NCBI GenBank assembly: GCA_019745975.1
Contig: JAIESQ010000045.1
Coordinates: 104,599 to 168,598, forward strand
Length of the DNA: 64,000 nt
Source of the DNA: Pirellulales bacterium
GTDB lineage: Bacteria > Planctomycetota > Planctomycetia > Pirellulales > JAEUIK01
Direction: 5' to 3'
Shown here: positions 1-10,621 of the stretch, in pieces
How the letters are laid out: each line of letters begins with the position of its first letter
Position numbering within the stretch: the first letter of the stretch is position 1
Translations under genes and position numbers: made by a program
Notes under the pieces: generated by a model
Databases searched by the model: none
The model's input: the letters and a program-made list of their open reading frames with translations, nothing else
Told to the model about the DNA's origin: nothing

Positions 1-2
1 TG

Positions 3-554
3 TTCGGCGACGTGACAACCTATCGCCGCTATCTCGAAACCGTCATGCCAGGCGTGCCGTATCGCCGCGCGTTGTTCGTCGACGCGGGGCGCGGCGGCCG
101 GGTCTTCGCCTATCTCAATCGCGAACTGGCGGTCGATCTGCGGCACGAAGTAACCCATGCGCTGTTGCACGCCGATCTGCACAATTTGCCGCTCTGGCTC
201 GACGAAGGACTGGCCGAGTACTTCGAGGCTTCCCAGCCGCGACGCACCTGGCGGCACGCCCATCTGCCGGGCATCGACGAGAACTTGCGGCAAGGGCTGG
301 TTCCTCGCCTGGCCGCTCTCGAACAGTTGCAGGCGCTGCGTGAAATGGGGCCTGACGAGTACCGCGACGCTTGGGGCTGGGTGCACTTCCTGCTGCACGG
401 ACCCGAGCCGGTTCACGCCGAACTGCGGCATTATCTCGACAATCTGCGCGCCGGCCGCACCGCGCCCCCTTTGAGCGCGCGGCTCGAGTCGCGGCTGCCC
501 GATGTCGAAGCGCGGTTTGCCACGTACTTCCGCCAGTGGGGGGAACGTCCATGA
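3..554 (+). CDS. Putative gluzincin-type metallopeptidase, 5' end outside window
   Basis: The frame is open to the left edge of the window, so the N-terminus is missing; a GTG at position 12 could be an internal start but is not needed. The segment carries HEVTH followed about 16 residues later by DEGLAEYFE. This HExxH...E arrangement is typical of zinc gluzincins of the peptidase-MA type that are common in planctomycetes (DUF1570-like). The two histidines and the second glutamate would bind zinc and the first glutamate would be the base. The stop overlaps the next ATG (ATGA), so the two genes are translationally coupled. The substrate cannot be deduced. Confidence 0.75.
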   Translation, partial: FGDVTTYRRYLETVMPGVPYRRALFVDAGRGGRVFAYLNRELAVDLRHEVTHALLHADLHNLPLWLDEGLAEYFEASQPRRTWRHAHLPGIDENLRQGLVPRLAALEQLQALREMGPDEYRDAWGWVHFLLHGPEPVHAELRHYLDNLRAGRTAPPLSARLESRLPDVEARFATYFRQWGERP

Positions 555-2080
555 CACCCTGGCACCCGTTGTGGATTACCTTTGCTGCCACGTTAGCGGC
601 GTCGCTGCTGCTGACGCCGGTTGCGCGCCGACTGGCCATCTTGTTCGGCGCGGTCGACGCTCCCGACGGACGCCGCAAACTGCAAAAGACTCCGGTACCG
701 CTCTGGGGTGGCGTGGCAGTCTACGCTGCTCTCTTGATCGGACTGATGGTTGCCCGCCAGACAGCTCCCGACTTGGGGCCGGCGCTGTCGCAGTTCTCGC
801 TGGCGTTGGCGGCCGCCGCGGGCCTGGTCTGCGTCTTCGGTTGCATCGACGACGCCCGCGACCTCAAACCGCGCTTCAAGCTACTGCTGCAAATCGCCTC
901 GGTGCTGCCAATCGTGATGAGTGGTTACTACGTCGATCGGGTCGTCGCCTTCGGTTGGCCACTCGAGCTCGGTTGGCTCGGCATCCCGCTGACGGTCTGC
1001 TGGCTTGTCGGCTGCATCAACGCATTGAACCTGCTCGACGGCATGGACGGGCTGGCGAGCGTCGTCGGCCTGTCGACCGCCGGCATGATGGCCATCCTGG
1101 CTACCAACAGCGGCCATCCGCACGTTGCCCTGATCGCGATCGTGCTGGCCGGCGCACTGTGCGGCTTTCTTGTCTACAACTTGCCCCCGGCGAGCATCTA
1201 CCTCGGCGACTCGGGCAGCATGCTGATCGGGCTGTCGATCGGCATGTTGAGCATTCAGGCCGCGCTGAAAACCTCGGCCACGCTGTCGCTCACCGTGCCG
1301 GTCGTGGCGCTGGCGATTCCGATGTTCGACACCGTGCTGGCCGTTGTGCGGCGGCGGCTCTCGGGGCGGCCGGTCGATGTCGGCGATCGCGGGCACATTC
1401 ACCACCAACTGCTCGATCGCGGACTGACCAACTGGCAGGCGCTGTGCATCATCGGGGCGCTCTGCCTGACGACGGGTGCCGCGGCCACGGCCGCTACGAT
1501 TCTCCGGAATGACGCCCTGGCCTGGATCATCACCGTGGCTGTGCTCTTGTCGCTGGTCTACACGCGCTCGTTCGGGCACCACGAGTTGGCCATGCTCAAG
1601 CTCTCCGTGGCGGGGCTGTTGGCCGCGGTGCTCAATTCGCTTGTCTCGCCGGCGCGAGCCAGCGTGCGGTTAAGACGCGCCGCCGAACGGGCCGACTTCG
1701 AGCAAGCCTGGAAGACGCTCCACGAGGAGATCGCCTTGTGGCACGGCCGCCGGCTCGAACTGCGGGCCGAGCTGACCGATGGCAGCGCCGCCGTGCGAAC
1801 TTGGGTGGCCACGTCGAATAAACCGTCGCAGCCGGTCACCTGGACTTTGGGCTGCGAGCTGGATTCGCCTTCGGGCAATCGCTGCCGGCTGCTGTTGACC
1901 GGCGCCGACGAACGCCGCGCCGAACCGTGGTACTTGCTGCGGCTGGCGAAGCTCTTGAAAGCATTCGCGCAACACTGGATCGATCGGCCAGAGTTGATCG
2001 CCCCGCTGACCTCGCCGGCCGCAAGTCCCGCGACGGTCCCGCTGGTGGCGCCGCAGCAACCGCGCAAGCACGCGGCCTAA
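551..2080 (+). CDS. WecA/MraY-family undecaprenyl-phosphate sugar-1-phosphate transferase with C-terminal extension
   Basis: Polytopic membrane protein of 509 aa. It carries the family motifs in order: CIDDARD (about residues 98-104), NALNLLDGMDG (157-167), GDSGS (219-223) and HIHHQLL (282-288). The last motif points to the WecA/TagO branch, which moves a HexNAc-1-phosphate from a UDP-sugar onto undecaprenyl phosphate to start O-antigen, teichoic-like or exopolysaccharide chains; MraY is less likely. The start is the ATG that overlaps the upstream stop. Family members are usually 320-380 aa. Here the last membrane segments end near residue 390 and are followed by about 120 soluble residues of unknown function. 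Confidence 0.88.
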   Translation: MTPWHPLWITFAATLAASLLLTPVARRLAILFGAVDAPDGRRKLQKTPVPLWGGVAVYAALLIGLMVARQTAPDLGPALSQFSLALAAAAGLVCVFGCIDDARDLKPRFKLLLQIASVLPIVMSGYYVDRVVAFGWPLELGWLGIPLTVCWLVGCINALNLLDGMDGLASVVGLSTAGMMAILATNSGHPHVALIAIVLAGALCGFLVYNLPPASIYLGDSGSMLIGLSIGMLSIQAALKTSATLSLTVPVVALAIPMFDTVLAVVRRRLSGRPVDVGDRGHIHHQLLDRGLTNWQALCIIGALCLTTGAAATAATILRNDALAWIITVAVLLSLVYTRSFGHHELAMLKLSVAGLLAAVLNSLVSPARASVRLRRAAERADFEQAWKTLHEEIALWHGRRLELRAELTDGSAAVRTWVATSNKPSQPVTWTLGCELDSPSGNRCRLLLTGADERRAEPWYLLRLAKLLKAFAQHWIDRPELIAPLTSPAASPATVPLVAPQQPRKHAA

Positions 2081-2083
2081 TCG

Positions 2084-2220
2084 CTAGAAGTATTTTCAGA
2101 ACTGGCGATGAACCGGCGTTGGGTGCCACTGCTAGCTCGTCTAGCAGTGCTCTATCGAACTTTGCACTGCTGGGCAAGCCAGCAGTGGCACCCCATGTGA
2201 GGTTCTGAAACTGCTTCTAG
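2084..2220. repeat. Family A palindromic element, copy 1 (137 bp, intergenic)
   Basis: Bounded by CTAGAAG at the left and GCTTCTAG at the right. The inner core runs from GGTGCCACTGCT to AGCAGTGGCACC and contains two smaller hairpins with stems CACTGCT/AGCAGTG. It begins 3 bp after the stop of the WecA-like gene and lies 3' to the convergent HEAT gene. It is one base longer than the other full copies and its left arm is slightly diverged. Confidence 0.9.
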
Positions 2221-2242
2221 CCCTCGCTGATTCGCGCGCCGA

Positions 2243-2782
2243 TTACTGCGCGTCGCGACGGATCACTTCCATCAGCGCTGGGATCGCCGACTCGGCGTCG
2301 GGACCGATCTGGCCAAGCGCCCGCGTCGCGCTGCGCTGCACTTCGAGATCGGCATCCTGCAGAGCCTGGATCAGCTCGGGAACCGACTTCGCAGCCTCGG
2401 GCCCCATCCGGGCCAGCGCCAGCGCCGCCAACTCACGGACGCGAGGCTGGGGATCGTGTAGTGCTTCAACGAGCGCCGGCACCGCCGTGGGACCGATGCG
2501 CGCTAGCGCATCGGCCGCGGCCTCGCCAAGCGTCGCCTCGCGCACCAGCGGCAGCGGCTGCGTCGTCGCCGAGGTCAACGCCGGCGCGGCTTCGGGGGGC
2601 GCCATCGCCAGGTCGAATCGATGGCGCACTTCGCGGATCGCTTCCGCCGTCGGATATCCCGTCGAGACCGGTTCGGTGGGACTACGTCGCAAACAGCCCG
2701 CCGACATGCCTAACAGCAAGAGCGCAACGAGCGACGCGACGGGCATGGGCCCGGCGCCGCGACCAGGTCGCAAGACGTTCAT
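2243..2782 (-). CDS. HEAT-repeat lipoprotein
   Basis: Predicted 179 aa. The chosen ATG is followed by a hydrophobic stretch ending in GMSAGC, a plausible lipobox with the lipidated Cys near residue 30, so export and lipidation are likely. The C-terminal half has about three HEAT/PBS-lyase-type repeats (ALARIGPTAVPALVEAL, ALARMGPEAAKSVPELIQAL and ALGQIGPDAESAIPALMEVI). Such repeats form protein-binding helical solenoids; no enzymatic motif is seen. The frame is open further upstream, but that extension is Arg/Pro-rich and would bury the signal sequence, so I rejected it. Confidence 0.7.
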   Translation of the reverse strand: MNVLRPGRGAGPMPVASLVALLLLGMSAGCLRRSPTEPVSTGYPTAEAIREVRHRFDLAMAPPEAAPALTSATTQPLPLVREATLGEAAADALARIGPTAVPALVEALHDPQPRVRELAALALARMGPEAAKSVPELIQALQDADLEVQRSATRALGQIGPDAESAIPALMEVIRRDAQ

Positions 2783-3344
2783 CGAAGCACCGCGAAACGG
2801 ACCAGGATATGTATAACGACGAGCGGCAATTCTCAGAATGCAACAGAGATGAGGTGGCGTCCAGCGATCAGGCCGTCGCCAACAGTTATTCTTGGTCCAA
2901 GCCCTGCCGGTTGACGGCGGGCGCCATCGTCCGCCAGGCGGCGCCGGGTTGCCCAAGTCGTTCAGGCGAGCCAGCTTTCGACCGAAAGAAGAAAATCTGG
3001 CCACCGTTGCGCAAAACCGCGGCGGCGTGTCCGACCGCCGCGCGCCGCCGATCCTGCGGCGCCCGGCCGCGGCAATCGATTGCCTCAAACTGTTTTTTTG
3101 CGCATTCTTCTGGCGCACCCGGCGATGAAACCCGTCCCCCCATTGGCACTTGCGCGTCGTTCCGCGCCCCTCGGGCGCCCTTGTGGGGCATCTCGCTCGA
3201 AAAAACTTTCGCCGTTTAGCGGGACGAGTTACCCTCGACCGGCGTCACCTTCATGGAACGGGGAACCACGAGCCTTTTGGCGGGCCGCGTCCGCGCGACA
3301 CTTCAATCAGGTTCGAGGCCAGCGAAACACCTCCCCAGGCCCCG
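2783..3344. other. Divergent intergenic region, no gene recognised
   Basis: 562 bp between the HEAT lipoprotein and the ECF sigma gene, which diverge. Several frames are open by chance because of the high GC, but the predicted peptides are Arg/Pro-rich with no ribosome binding site or domain. Promoters for both flanking genes should lie here; I could not identify a convincing -35/-10 pair. Confidence 0.5.
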
Positions 3345-3851
3345 ATGGACGAAGCGGCCCTCAAGCTCGTGCAGCAGATGCTAACCCAGCAGGGGCCGGC
3401 ACTCGAACTGTACGCGCGGCAGTGGTGTCACGCGCCGGAAGACGTCGTGCAAGAGGCGCTCTTGCGGTTGGCCGAACAGCGGCCAATACCCGATCGGCCT
3501 GTCGCGTGGCTGTACCGTGCGGTGCGCCGGGGAGCGCTCAGCGCGGCTCGGGGCGATGCGCGGCGGCAACGGCACGAAACGGCGGCCGCGCTGCCTGCCG
3601 AGTGGTTCGAATGCGACGTCGGTCTGGGGCTCGACGCGGAGGTGGCCACCGCGGCGCTCGAGGAGCTCCCCTTGGCCGAACGCGAGGTGGTCGTGACGCG
3701 GTTGTGGGGAGAATTGAGTTTTCAGGAAATTGGCGATCTGGTCGGTTGCTCGTCGAGCGCCGCCCAGCGCCGGTACGTCGCGGCTTTGGCCGCGCTACGC
3801 GAAAGGTTTGGTGTGCGATGTTCCGCGACGAAGGACTGCCCGAAGAGCTGA
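3345..3851 (+). CDS. ECF-type RNA polymerase sigma factor
   Basis: 168 aa from the chosen ATG. Region 2 is seen around residues 30-70 (EDVVQEALLRLAEQ, then WLYRAVRRGA). Region 4 spans about 105-160, with LPLAEREVVVTRLWGELSF followed by the helix-turn-helix FQEIGDLVGCSSSAAQRRY. No region 3 or 1.1 is present, so it belongs to the ECF (sigma-70 group 4) class. Longer in-frame starts exist upstream but add no conserved sequence. Its end overlaps the next gene by 34 bp, which fits a sigma factor co-translated with its own regulator. Confidence 0.88.
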   Translation: MDEAALKLVQQMLTQQGPALELYARQWCHAPEDVVQEALLRLAEQRPIPDRPVAWLYRAVRRGALSAARGDARRQRHETAAALPAEWFECDVGLGLDAEVATAALEELPLAEREVVVTRLWGELSFQEIGDLVGCSSSAAQRRYVAALAALRERFGVRCSATKDCPKS

Positions 3852-4465
3852 CGGCCTTTGAGGCCGAACTGGCGGCGCTACGGCCCGTGGTGAGTCGCCT
3901 CAACCGCGACCGGTTGATGTATCGGCTGGGCGCGCAAGTGGCGCTGGGGCGGTCGACCTCTGGTCCGTCGGCGCTGGCCGCCAATGGATTGCGTGCATCG
4001 TTGCGGCGGCCCGCCGTGTGGCAGGCGGCGGCACTCCTGATGGCCTGCAGCACGCTCGTGCTGGGCGCGCGGTTGCTGATCGCCCCGCGCTACGTCGATC
4101 GCGTCGTTTATGTCGCCCGACAGACCGGCGAGGCGACGACACGCTCGGGCGTGGTCGGCGAGAATACTCCCGTCGCAAAGAACGCTACGCCAGTTCAGGT
4201 TGCGTCGGACCCCGGCCGGCGACCGAAAGCCGTGGATCGCTGGTTACTCGCCGTGGCCACGCCCGACTATCGCTGGGCAGGCGAACTGCGGGCCAGGCCC
4301 CGCCGCGACGACAGAGACCCGAGCGCCCCAATTCTTGTTGGTCACGATTGGTCAAGCACCGCGATTGGTGCCCCGTCGGCGGTTCACGATGTCCCGCATG
4401 CCGCACAGCCGCTGCGCTGGAGTGACGAGCGCACGTGGGTAGAGCTGCTGGGTGTGAGCTACTAG
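3818..4465 (+). CDS. Single-pass membrane protein, likely partner or anti-sigma of the ECF factor
   Basis: 215 aa. The acidic N-terminal segment (LPEELTAFEAELAALRP then RDRLMYRLGAQVALG) resembles the N-terminus of membrane proteins that follow ECF sigma genes in planctomycetes. One membrane helix lies near residues 65-90 (AAALLMACSTLVLGARLLIA), with about 120 residues beyond it. The overlap with the sigma gene is the main argument for an anti-sigma-like role. No zinc-binding HxxxCxxC anti-sigma motif is present, so this remains inference. Confidence 0.6.
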   Translation: MFRDEGLPEELTAFEAELAALRPVVSRLNRDRLMYRLGAQVALGRSTSGPSALAANGLRASLRRPAVWQAAALLMACSTLVLGARLLIAPRYVDRVVYVARQTGEATTRSGVVGENTPVAKNATPVQVASDPGRRPKAVDRWLLAVATPDYRWAGELRARPRRDDRDPSAPILVGHDWSSTAIGAPSAVHDVPHAAQPLRWSDERTWVELLGVSY

Positions 4466-4537
4466 ATACGCCGCGATACGGGAGAGGCTGCGGCGGTTGA
4501 TTCACTTGACATTGCACGATTGACGTGAGGCCTTCGC

Positions 4538-5974
4538 ATGCGAGCCGTAGTTTTGACAGGTGTTATCGTGTTCCTGTTCGCCCAGCCCGGCCGGGCTGCT
4601 GACAACGAACGCGTCGTCAAGCTCACGCTGACGCCTGCCGGCCGCCCAGAGCCGGCGATGAAGTACCGGCTCTCGCCGACCGATCGCGAGCTCGTGCCCG
4701 GCAACGCCGCCGCGCTCTACTATCGCGCGATCGTGCAAATGCAGAACGACAAGCGGCAGCTAGTCGGTGAAAATATCGACAAGGACATGCAGAGCGCGAT
4801 CGATGGAATTTGGCTCGATCTACCCCCCGATCAATTTCCGCGCGCCGATGCCGCCAAGGGACTCGAGCGCTGGTCGAGCGCTCTGGCGGAAGCCGAGCTG
4901 GCGGCCCGCCGCCGCGGCGCGCAGTGGGACTTGCCCTTAAAGGAACATGGCATCCAGACACTGCTCCCCGAAGTGCAGGAAATGCGCAGCCTCGCCCGCC
5001 TCCTGGCCCTGAAAGCCAAACTCGCCTTGGCCGAAAAGAACTACGACGAAGCCGCCCGCACGCTCGAAACCATGATCCAGCTAGGGCAGCACGTGAGCGA
5101 GTCGGGCACGCTCGTGAGCTCGCTGGTCGGCGTGGCCTGCGATGCGATCGCGCTGAACGAGGCCGAATTCTGGGTCAACACCCCGGGCTCACCCAGCTTG
5201 TATTGGGCGCTGACAGCACTGCGTAACCCGCTGATCGATATCGGTGACGGACTCGAATCGGAGCACTACTGGGTCGGCTCGGCACTGCCGTACCAGGATA
5301 TCCTGGCAACCTCGGTCCTCTCGGCCGATCAAGGGCGCGAGCTGACCCGCGCCCTCGGCAACCTGATGGGTGTCGCAACCGAAGGCTCGGCGATGGAGAT
5401 CATGCCCGGGATCAAACTGCCGATTCCTCAAGACGCGATCATGCTCGTGCCGGCTCTGGCGACCTATCCCAGTGCCAAGCGCGAACTGATTGCCCGCGGA
5501 CGCCCGGCCGCCGAAGTCGAGCGGATGCCGGTCGCGCAGGTGGTCGTGCTGGCTTGGGTGCAAACGTATCGCGAGCAACTTGACGAGATGGTCGCTTGGG
5601 GGCATCGCCCTTATGCCGAGTCACGGCGCGCGATCGCCCGCATCGACGAGGCCGCGGACGAGAGGAACCGCTCGCCAGCGGGTTTCTTTGCGCGGCTCTT
5701 GCTACCTGCCATCAACGCGGCGATGGGAGCCGGCGCGCGGCTCGATCAGCGCGTGGCCCTCTTGCGCACCGTCGAGGCGCTGCGGCTCTACGCCGCGGCA
5801 CACGACGGCGCGCTGCCAGCCAACTTGAAGGAAGTCACCGAAGTGCCGATCCCGCGCGATCCGGCGACCGGCGTATCGTTCGCCTACTCATTGTCCGACG
5901 GGACGGCGACGCTCCAGTCGCGCGAACGATCGGTCTACCAACACACCATCTACGAGATCACGATTCGCAAGTAA
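4538..5974 (+). CDS. Exported protein of unknown function, 478 aa
   Basis: Starts at an ATG with GAGG about 7 bp upstream. Residues 1-21 (MRAVVLTGVIVFLFAQPGRA) are a classical signal peptide ending in GRA-A. The mature part is largely alpha-helical and contains an ALYYRAIVQMQ segment near the start and later LALAEKNYDEAARTLETMI, which resembles a single TPR-like hairpin. I do not recognise a named family. It precedes a DUF1559 protein by about 70 bp on the same strand; the two could be co-transcribed. Confidence 0.7.
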   Translation: MRAVVLTGVIVFLFAQPGRAADNERVVKLTLTPAGRPEPAMKYRLSPTDRELVPGNAAALYYRAIVQMQNDKRQLVGENIDKDMQSAIDGIWLDLPPDQFPRADAAKGLERWSSALAEAELAARRRGAQWDLPLKEHGIQTLLPEVQEMRSLARLLALKAKLALAEKNYDEAARTLETMIQLGQHVSESGTLVSSLVGVACDAIALNEAEFWVNTPGSPSLYWALTALRNPLIDIGDGLESEHYWVGSALPYQDILATSVLSADQGRELTRALGNLMGVATEGSAMEIMPGIKLPIPQDAIMLVPALATYPSAKRELIARGRPAAEVERMPVAQVVVLAWVQTYREQLDEMVAWGHRPYAESRRAIARIDEAADERNRSPAGFFARLLLPAINAAMGAGARLDQRVALLRTVEALRLYAAAHDGALPANLKEVTEVPIPRDPATGVSFAYSLSDGTATLQSRERSVYQHTIYEITIRK

Positions 5975-6042
5975 ACCGTTTCGTCGCGCAATCCTGTGTT
6001 ACCCAGACCTCATCAAGAGTCGACTTCAACAGGAACCCTCCG

Positions 6043-7767
<1,725 letters not shown>

Positions 7768-8123
7768 TCTGCCTCCGCAGCGCCGCCAGCGTATGGCGAT
7801 TCTCAGACCACCCATTCCCCGCCAACGACGCCAAGTGCCATCGTGACAGTGCAGCGGCGTCGCGCTTTTCGTTTAATTCGTGACGCGCGGCCTCGTTATC
7901 GCCTTCTCTCGCCGGTATGCTGAACCAGAGGGAGTACCAATGCTCTGGACGACTGCAAGCCAGGTCAGGGGGCTTGTCCGGAGCGATCTTGCGCGCGGTC
8001 GCTCGTGTCCCGTACTTCTCGACCAGTTGCCAGGATGTCGCGCCACTTATGTCATGCAGGTGATAGACCTGCGCCGCTGCGCGCGATCGGATTTCCATGC
8101 CCACTAGGGCAAAAGGAGTTGCC
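7768..8123. other. Intergenic region, no gene recognised
   Basis: 356 bp between the DUF1559 gene and the desaturase. A short plus-strand frame (7880-8107) has no ribosome binding site and no recognisable domain. The last 13 bp hold a strong Shine-Dalgarno (AAAAGGAG, 8111-8118) for the desaturase. Nothing else stands out. Confidence 0.5.
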
Positions 8124-9248
8124 GTGTCGGGCCGTCAAGCAACAACGCTCAAGCAGTACGCGCCCGCCGTGTTCGGAACCGTGCACTGGGGTCAGGCGAT
8201 TCCGATCGGTCTGATTCATTTGCTCGCGCTGTTGGTCTTCGTTCCTTATTTTTTCAGTTGGACGGGCGTGGCTGTATTCGTGTTCGGGCTGTTGGTCTTC
8301 GGCCAGGTGGGAATCCCCATCTGCTATCACCGGCAGTTGACGCATCGCAGCTTCCGCACGGCGAAATGGCTCGAGCGCTCTTTCGTGACGCTTGCCTTGT
8401 GCAGCGCGCAGCAGACACCCGCTAAGTGGGTCGCCTGGCATCGCAAGCACCACAACCTGTCCGACAAGCCCGAAGACCCGCACTCCCCCTTGGAGAGCTT
8501 CTTCTGGGCGCATTTGGGGTGGCTGTGCGTCGACAACGCGCGCAACTGCGACCATTCGTTCTACGACAAGTACGCCCGCGACATTCTCGAAGATCCGTTC
8601 TACTTCTATCTCGAGCGGCATCGCGCGGCGATGATTTGGATCTATCTGGCGCATGCCGCGTTTTTCTTCGTAGCGAGCCTGGGGATCGCCTGGGCGGCGT
8701 TGGGCAGCGGTGCGGCCGCGTTACAGTTGGCCCTTAGCGTGCTGGTCTGGGGCGTGATCGCCCGCACGGTTTATGTGTGGCACATCACTTGGAGCGTCAA
8801 CTCGCTCTCGCACTTATACGGCTATCGCAACTTTGCCACCGGCGACGACAGCCGTAACAACTGGTTCGTGGCCCTGATCACCGGCGGCGAGGGCTGGCAC
8901 AACAACCATCATGCCGATCAAGCGGCCGCCACCGTGCAGGTCCGCTGGTGGGAGTTCGACCTGAACTACTACGTCATCAAAGGTCTGGAGCGCATCGGCC
9001 TGGCCACGCACGTGGTGCCCGGCACCAGGCGGCGCCGCCGCGACCAAGGGCGCGTCGATGTGCGGATCGTGACGACCGCGGCTGGCCCGACGGTCACCGT
9101 GATCGACTCGCCGGTGACGTCAGCCGACGCGGCGCTGGCCAGCCAAGACACGGTGGAGATTGACGCGACCTTAAGCGACACGACACTAAGCAACACGACA
9201 GCGATCGAGCGCGATGATCGGGAACTGGTGACGCAGGTAGTGGAGTAG
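8124..9248 (+). CDS. Acyl-CoA/acyl-lipid desaturase (fatty acid desaturase family)
   Basis: 374 aa. The GTG at 8124 is preferred over an in-frame ATG at 8097 because AAAAGGAG sits 5 bp before it. Three histidine boxes of membrane di-iron desaturases are present: HRQLTH (residues 69-74), HRKHH (106-110) and HNNHH (259-263). Hydrophobic stretches before the first box and between the second and third give the usual four membrane helices. This is the stearoyl-CoA delta-9 type that introduces a double bond into acyl chains using a reduced electron donor. The last about 85 residues are hydrophilic and Thr/Asp-rich, longer than usual. Confidence 0.9.
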   Translation: MSGRQATTLKQYAPAVFGTVHWGQAIPIGLIHLLALLVFVPYFFSWTGVAVFVFGLLVFGQVGIPICYHRQLTHRSFRTAKWLERSFVTLALCSAQQTPAKWVAWHRKHHNLSDKPEDPHSPLESFFWAHLGWLCVDNARNCDHSFYDKYARDILEDPFYFYLERHRAAMIWIYLAHAAFFFVASLGIAWAALGSGAAALQLALSVLVWGVIARTVYVWHITWSVNSLSHLYGYRNFATGDDSRNNWFVALITGGEGWHNNHHADQAAATVQVRWWEFDLNYYVIKGLERIGLATHVVPGTRRRRRDQGRVDVRIVTTAAGPTVTVIDSPVTSADAALASQDTVEIDATLSDTTLSNTTAIERDDRELVTQVVE

Positions 9249-9267
9249 CCATCGCGACAACGTCCAA

Positions 9268-9624
9268 TCAAAAATCGGGGCCAGGAAACGCTAACAACGC
9301 CACCAGGAAGATGCCATAGACTTCAACGAATACAAACACGATCGAAGCAATCACCAGCGCGATCTTCCAGCGTATCGAAACTCGCATCCATACGATCAGG
9401 AAGCAGGCAAACAGCGTCGTGCCACACCAATACCATTCGAGCCAGTTCCCGAGTTCGTAGACCCACTTTACGCACATCCATAAGAGGAGCGCCGCGCCAT
9501 TCGATAGGAGCAAAGCCAGCACATAACAAATGATCCACGTGTTATACGCCCGATCGCTCAGACGGCGGTGGGCGGTTGCCGTGGGCGACTCAGGTGCTTG
9601 ATAGGGATTGCTCGCTGGGTGCAT
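9268..9624 (-). CDS. Small membrane protein with N-terminal NPYQAP motif
   Basis: 118 aa starting MHPASNPYQAPES, followed by about four hydrophobic segments separated by short loops. Small membrane proteins with an NPYxAP start are frequent in planctomycete genomes; a second one lies at 63583-63876. No catalytic residues are apparent and the function is unknown. It converges on the desaturase gene. Confidence 0.6.
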   Translation of the reverse strand: MHPASNPYQAPESPTATAHRRLSDRAYNTWIICYVLALLLSNGAALLLWMCVKWVYELGNWLEWYWCGTTLFACFLIVWMRVSIRWKIALVIASIVFVFVEVYGIFLVALLAFPGPDF

Positions 9625-9820
9625 GGCAGTAGGCGGACTATGCCGCCGTCAGTTGTTTTGCTTGGCGAAGCATCGGCATCAGATGCCTGTCGCGGCCGAC
9701 ACCCGCCATCTTGTCTACGTCGTGCTCCGCCATCACAATACCAGCCAGCTTCGCCGGGGGGCGATACCGATCGGCATCCTCGCCGCATCGGTCGGCAACA
9801 TATCGCGGGTACCACTCGTC

Positions 9821-10462
9821 ATGCGCAACAAGATTTTCATGGGTCTCGGGGTTTTTCTCGGCATACTGGCGATCTTTGCCATCTTCGTCGCCATGCAGCC
9901 CGACGAGTACATCGTCGAACGCTCGACGACCGTGGCGGCCCCGCCCGACGTCGTCTTCAGCCACGTGAACGATTTGCACAAGTGGGAAGCCTGGTCACCC
10001 TGGTTGAAGCTCGATCCGCAGCTCACGAAAACCTACGAGGGCTCCGAAGCCGGCGAAGGGGCCAAGTTCCATTGGGCAGGCAATAGCGATGTCGGCGAAG
10101 GCGATATGTCGATCGTCGAAAGCCGCTCGCCCGAGCACGTCAAGCTCGACCTGCGCTTCATCAAGCCGTTCGAGGGCAAAGCCGATACGCACTTTCATTT
10201 TGTCCCCGTAGAGAACGGGACCAAAGTGACCTGGCGCATGGAGGGCAAGAACAACTTCTTCGGCAAGCTGGTCGGCCTGTTCATGGATATGGATAAGATG
10301 ATCGGCGACAAGTACGACGAAGGCCTGGCCGAGATCAAGAAGATTGTCGAAGCGGAAATTCCCATCGGCTTGGCACCGCCTGAATCGCCGCCAGCCGAAC
10401 AAGCAACCCCGCCGGCGGAACCCAGCACCGATGTCGCGCCGCCGGCGGAACCCAACTCGTAG
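9821..10462 (+). CDS. SRPBCC-family protein with N-terminal membrane anchor
   Basis: 213 aa. Residues 1-27 (MRNKIFMGLGVFLGILAIFA) form a membrane anchor or uncleaved signal. The domain that follows has the usual polyketide-cyclase/SRPBCC start (YIVERSTTVAAPPDVVFSHV, then WEAWSPW), which forms a helix-grip hydrophobic pocket. The tail is a Pro/Ala/Glu-rich linker with two APPAEP-type repeats. The ligand is unknown. The frame stays open upstream of the chosen ATG, but that part shows no domain. Confidence 0.75.
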   Translation: MRNKIFMGLGVFLGILAIFAIFVAMQPDEYIVERSTTVAAPPDVVFSHVNDLHKWEAWSPWLKLDPQLTKTYEGSEAGEGAKFHWAGNSDVGEGDMSIVESRSPEHVKLDLRFIKPFEGKADTHFHFVPVENGTKVTWRMEGKNNFFGKLVGLFMDMDKMIGDKYDEGLAEIKKIVEAEIPIGLAPPESPPAEQATPPAEPSTDVAPPAEPNS

Positions 10463-10621
10463 CATGGACGATTCGGGTGGCCCTGACTCCGTCAGGGTGC
10501 CACAGGCACAAGAGGCAATTGTTGACGCTCGGGCACCTGCGAGCGGCCGCGCAACACGGAGTCCTCTTGTCGCTGCGCGACACCGACTGGGTCGGTGCCA
10601 CCCGCGCGCAGGCCGTAGTAG

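Noticed and set aside
7880..8107. Possible small protein gene between the DUF1559 gene and the desaturase
   Set aside because: No Shine-Dalgarno, no hydrophobic or domain pattern, and ordinary composition for random high-GC sequence.
10470..10620. Another family A copy (GGTGCCAC strings near 10497 and 10597)
   Set aside because: Only short GTGCCACC-type fragments are shared; the hairpin core and CTAG ends are missing.
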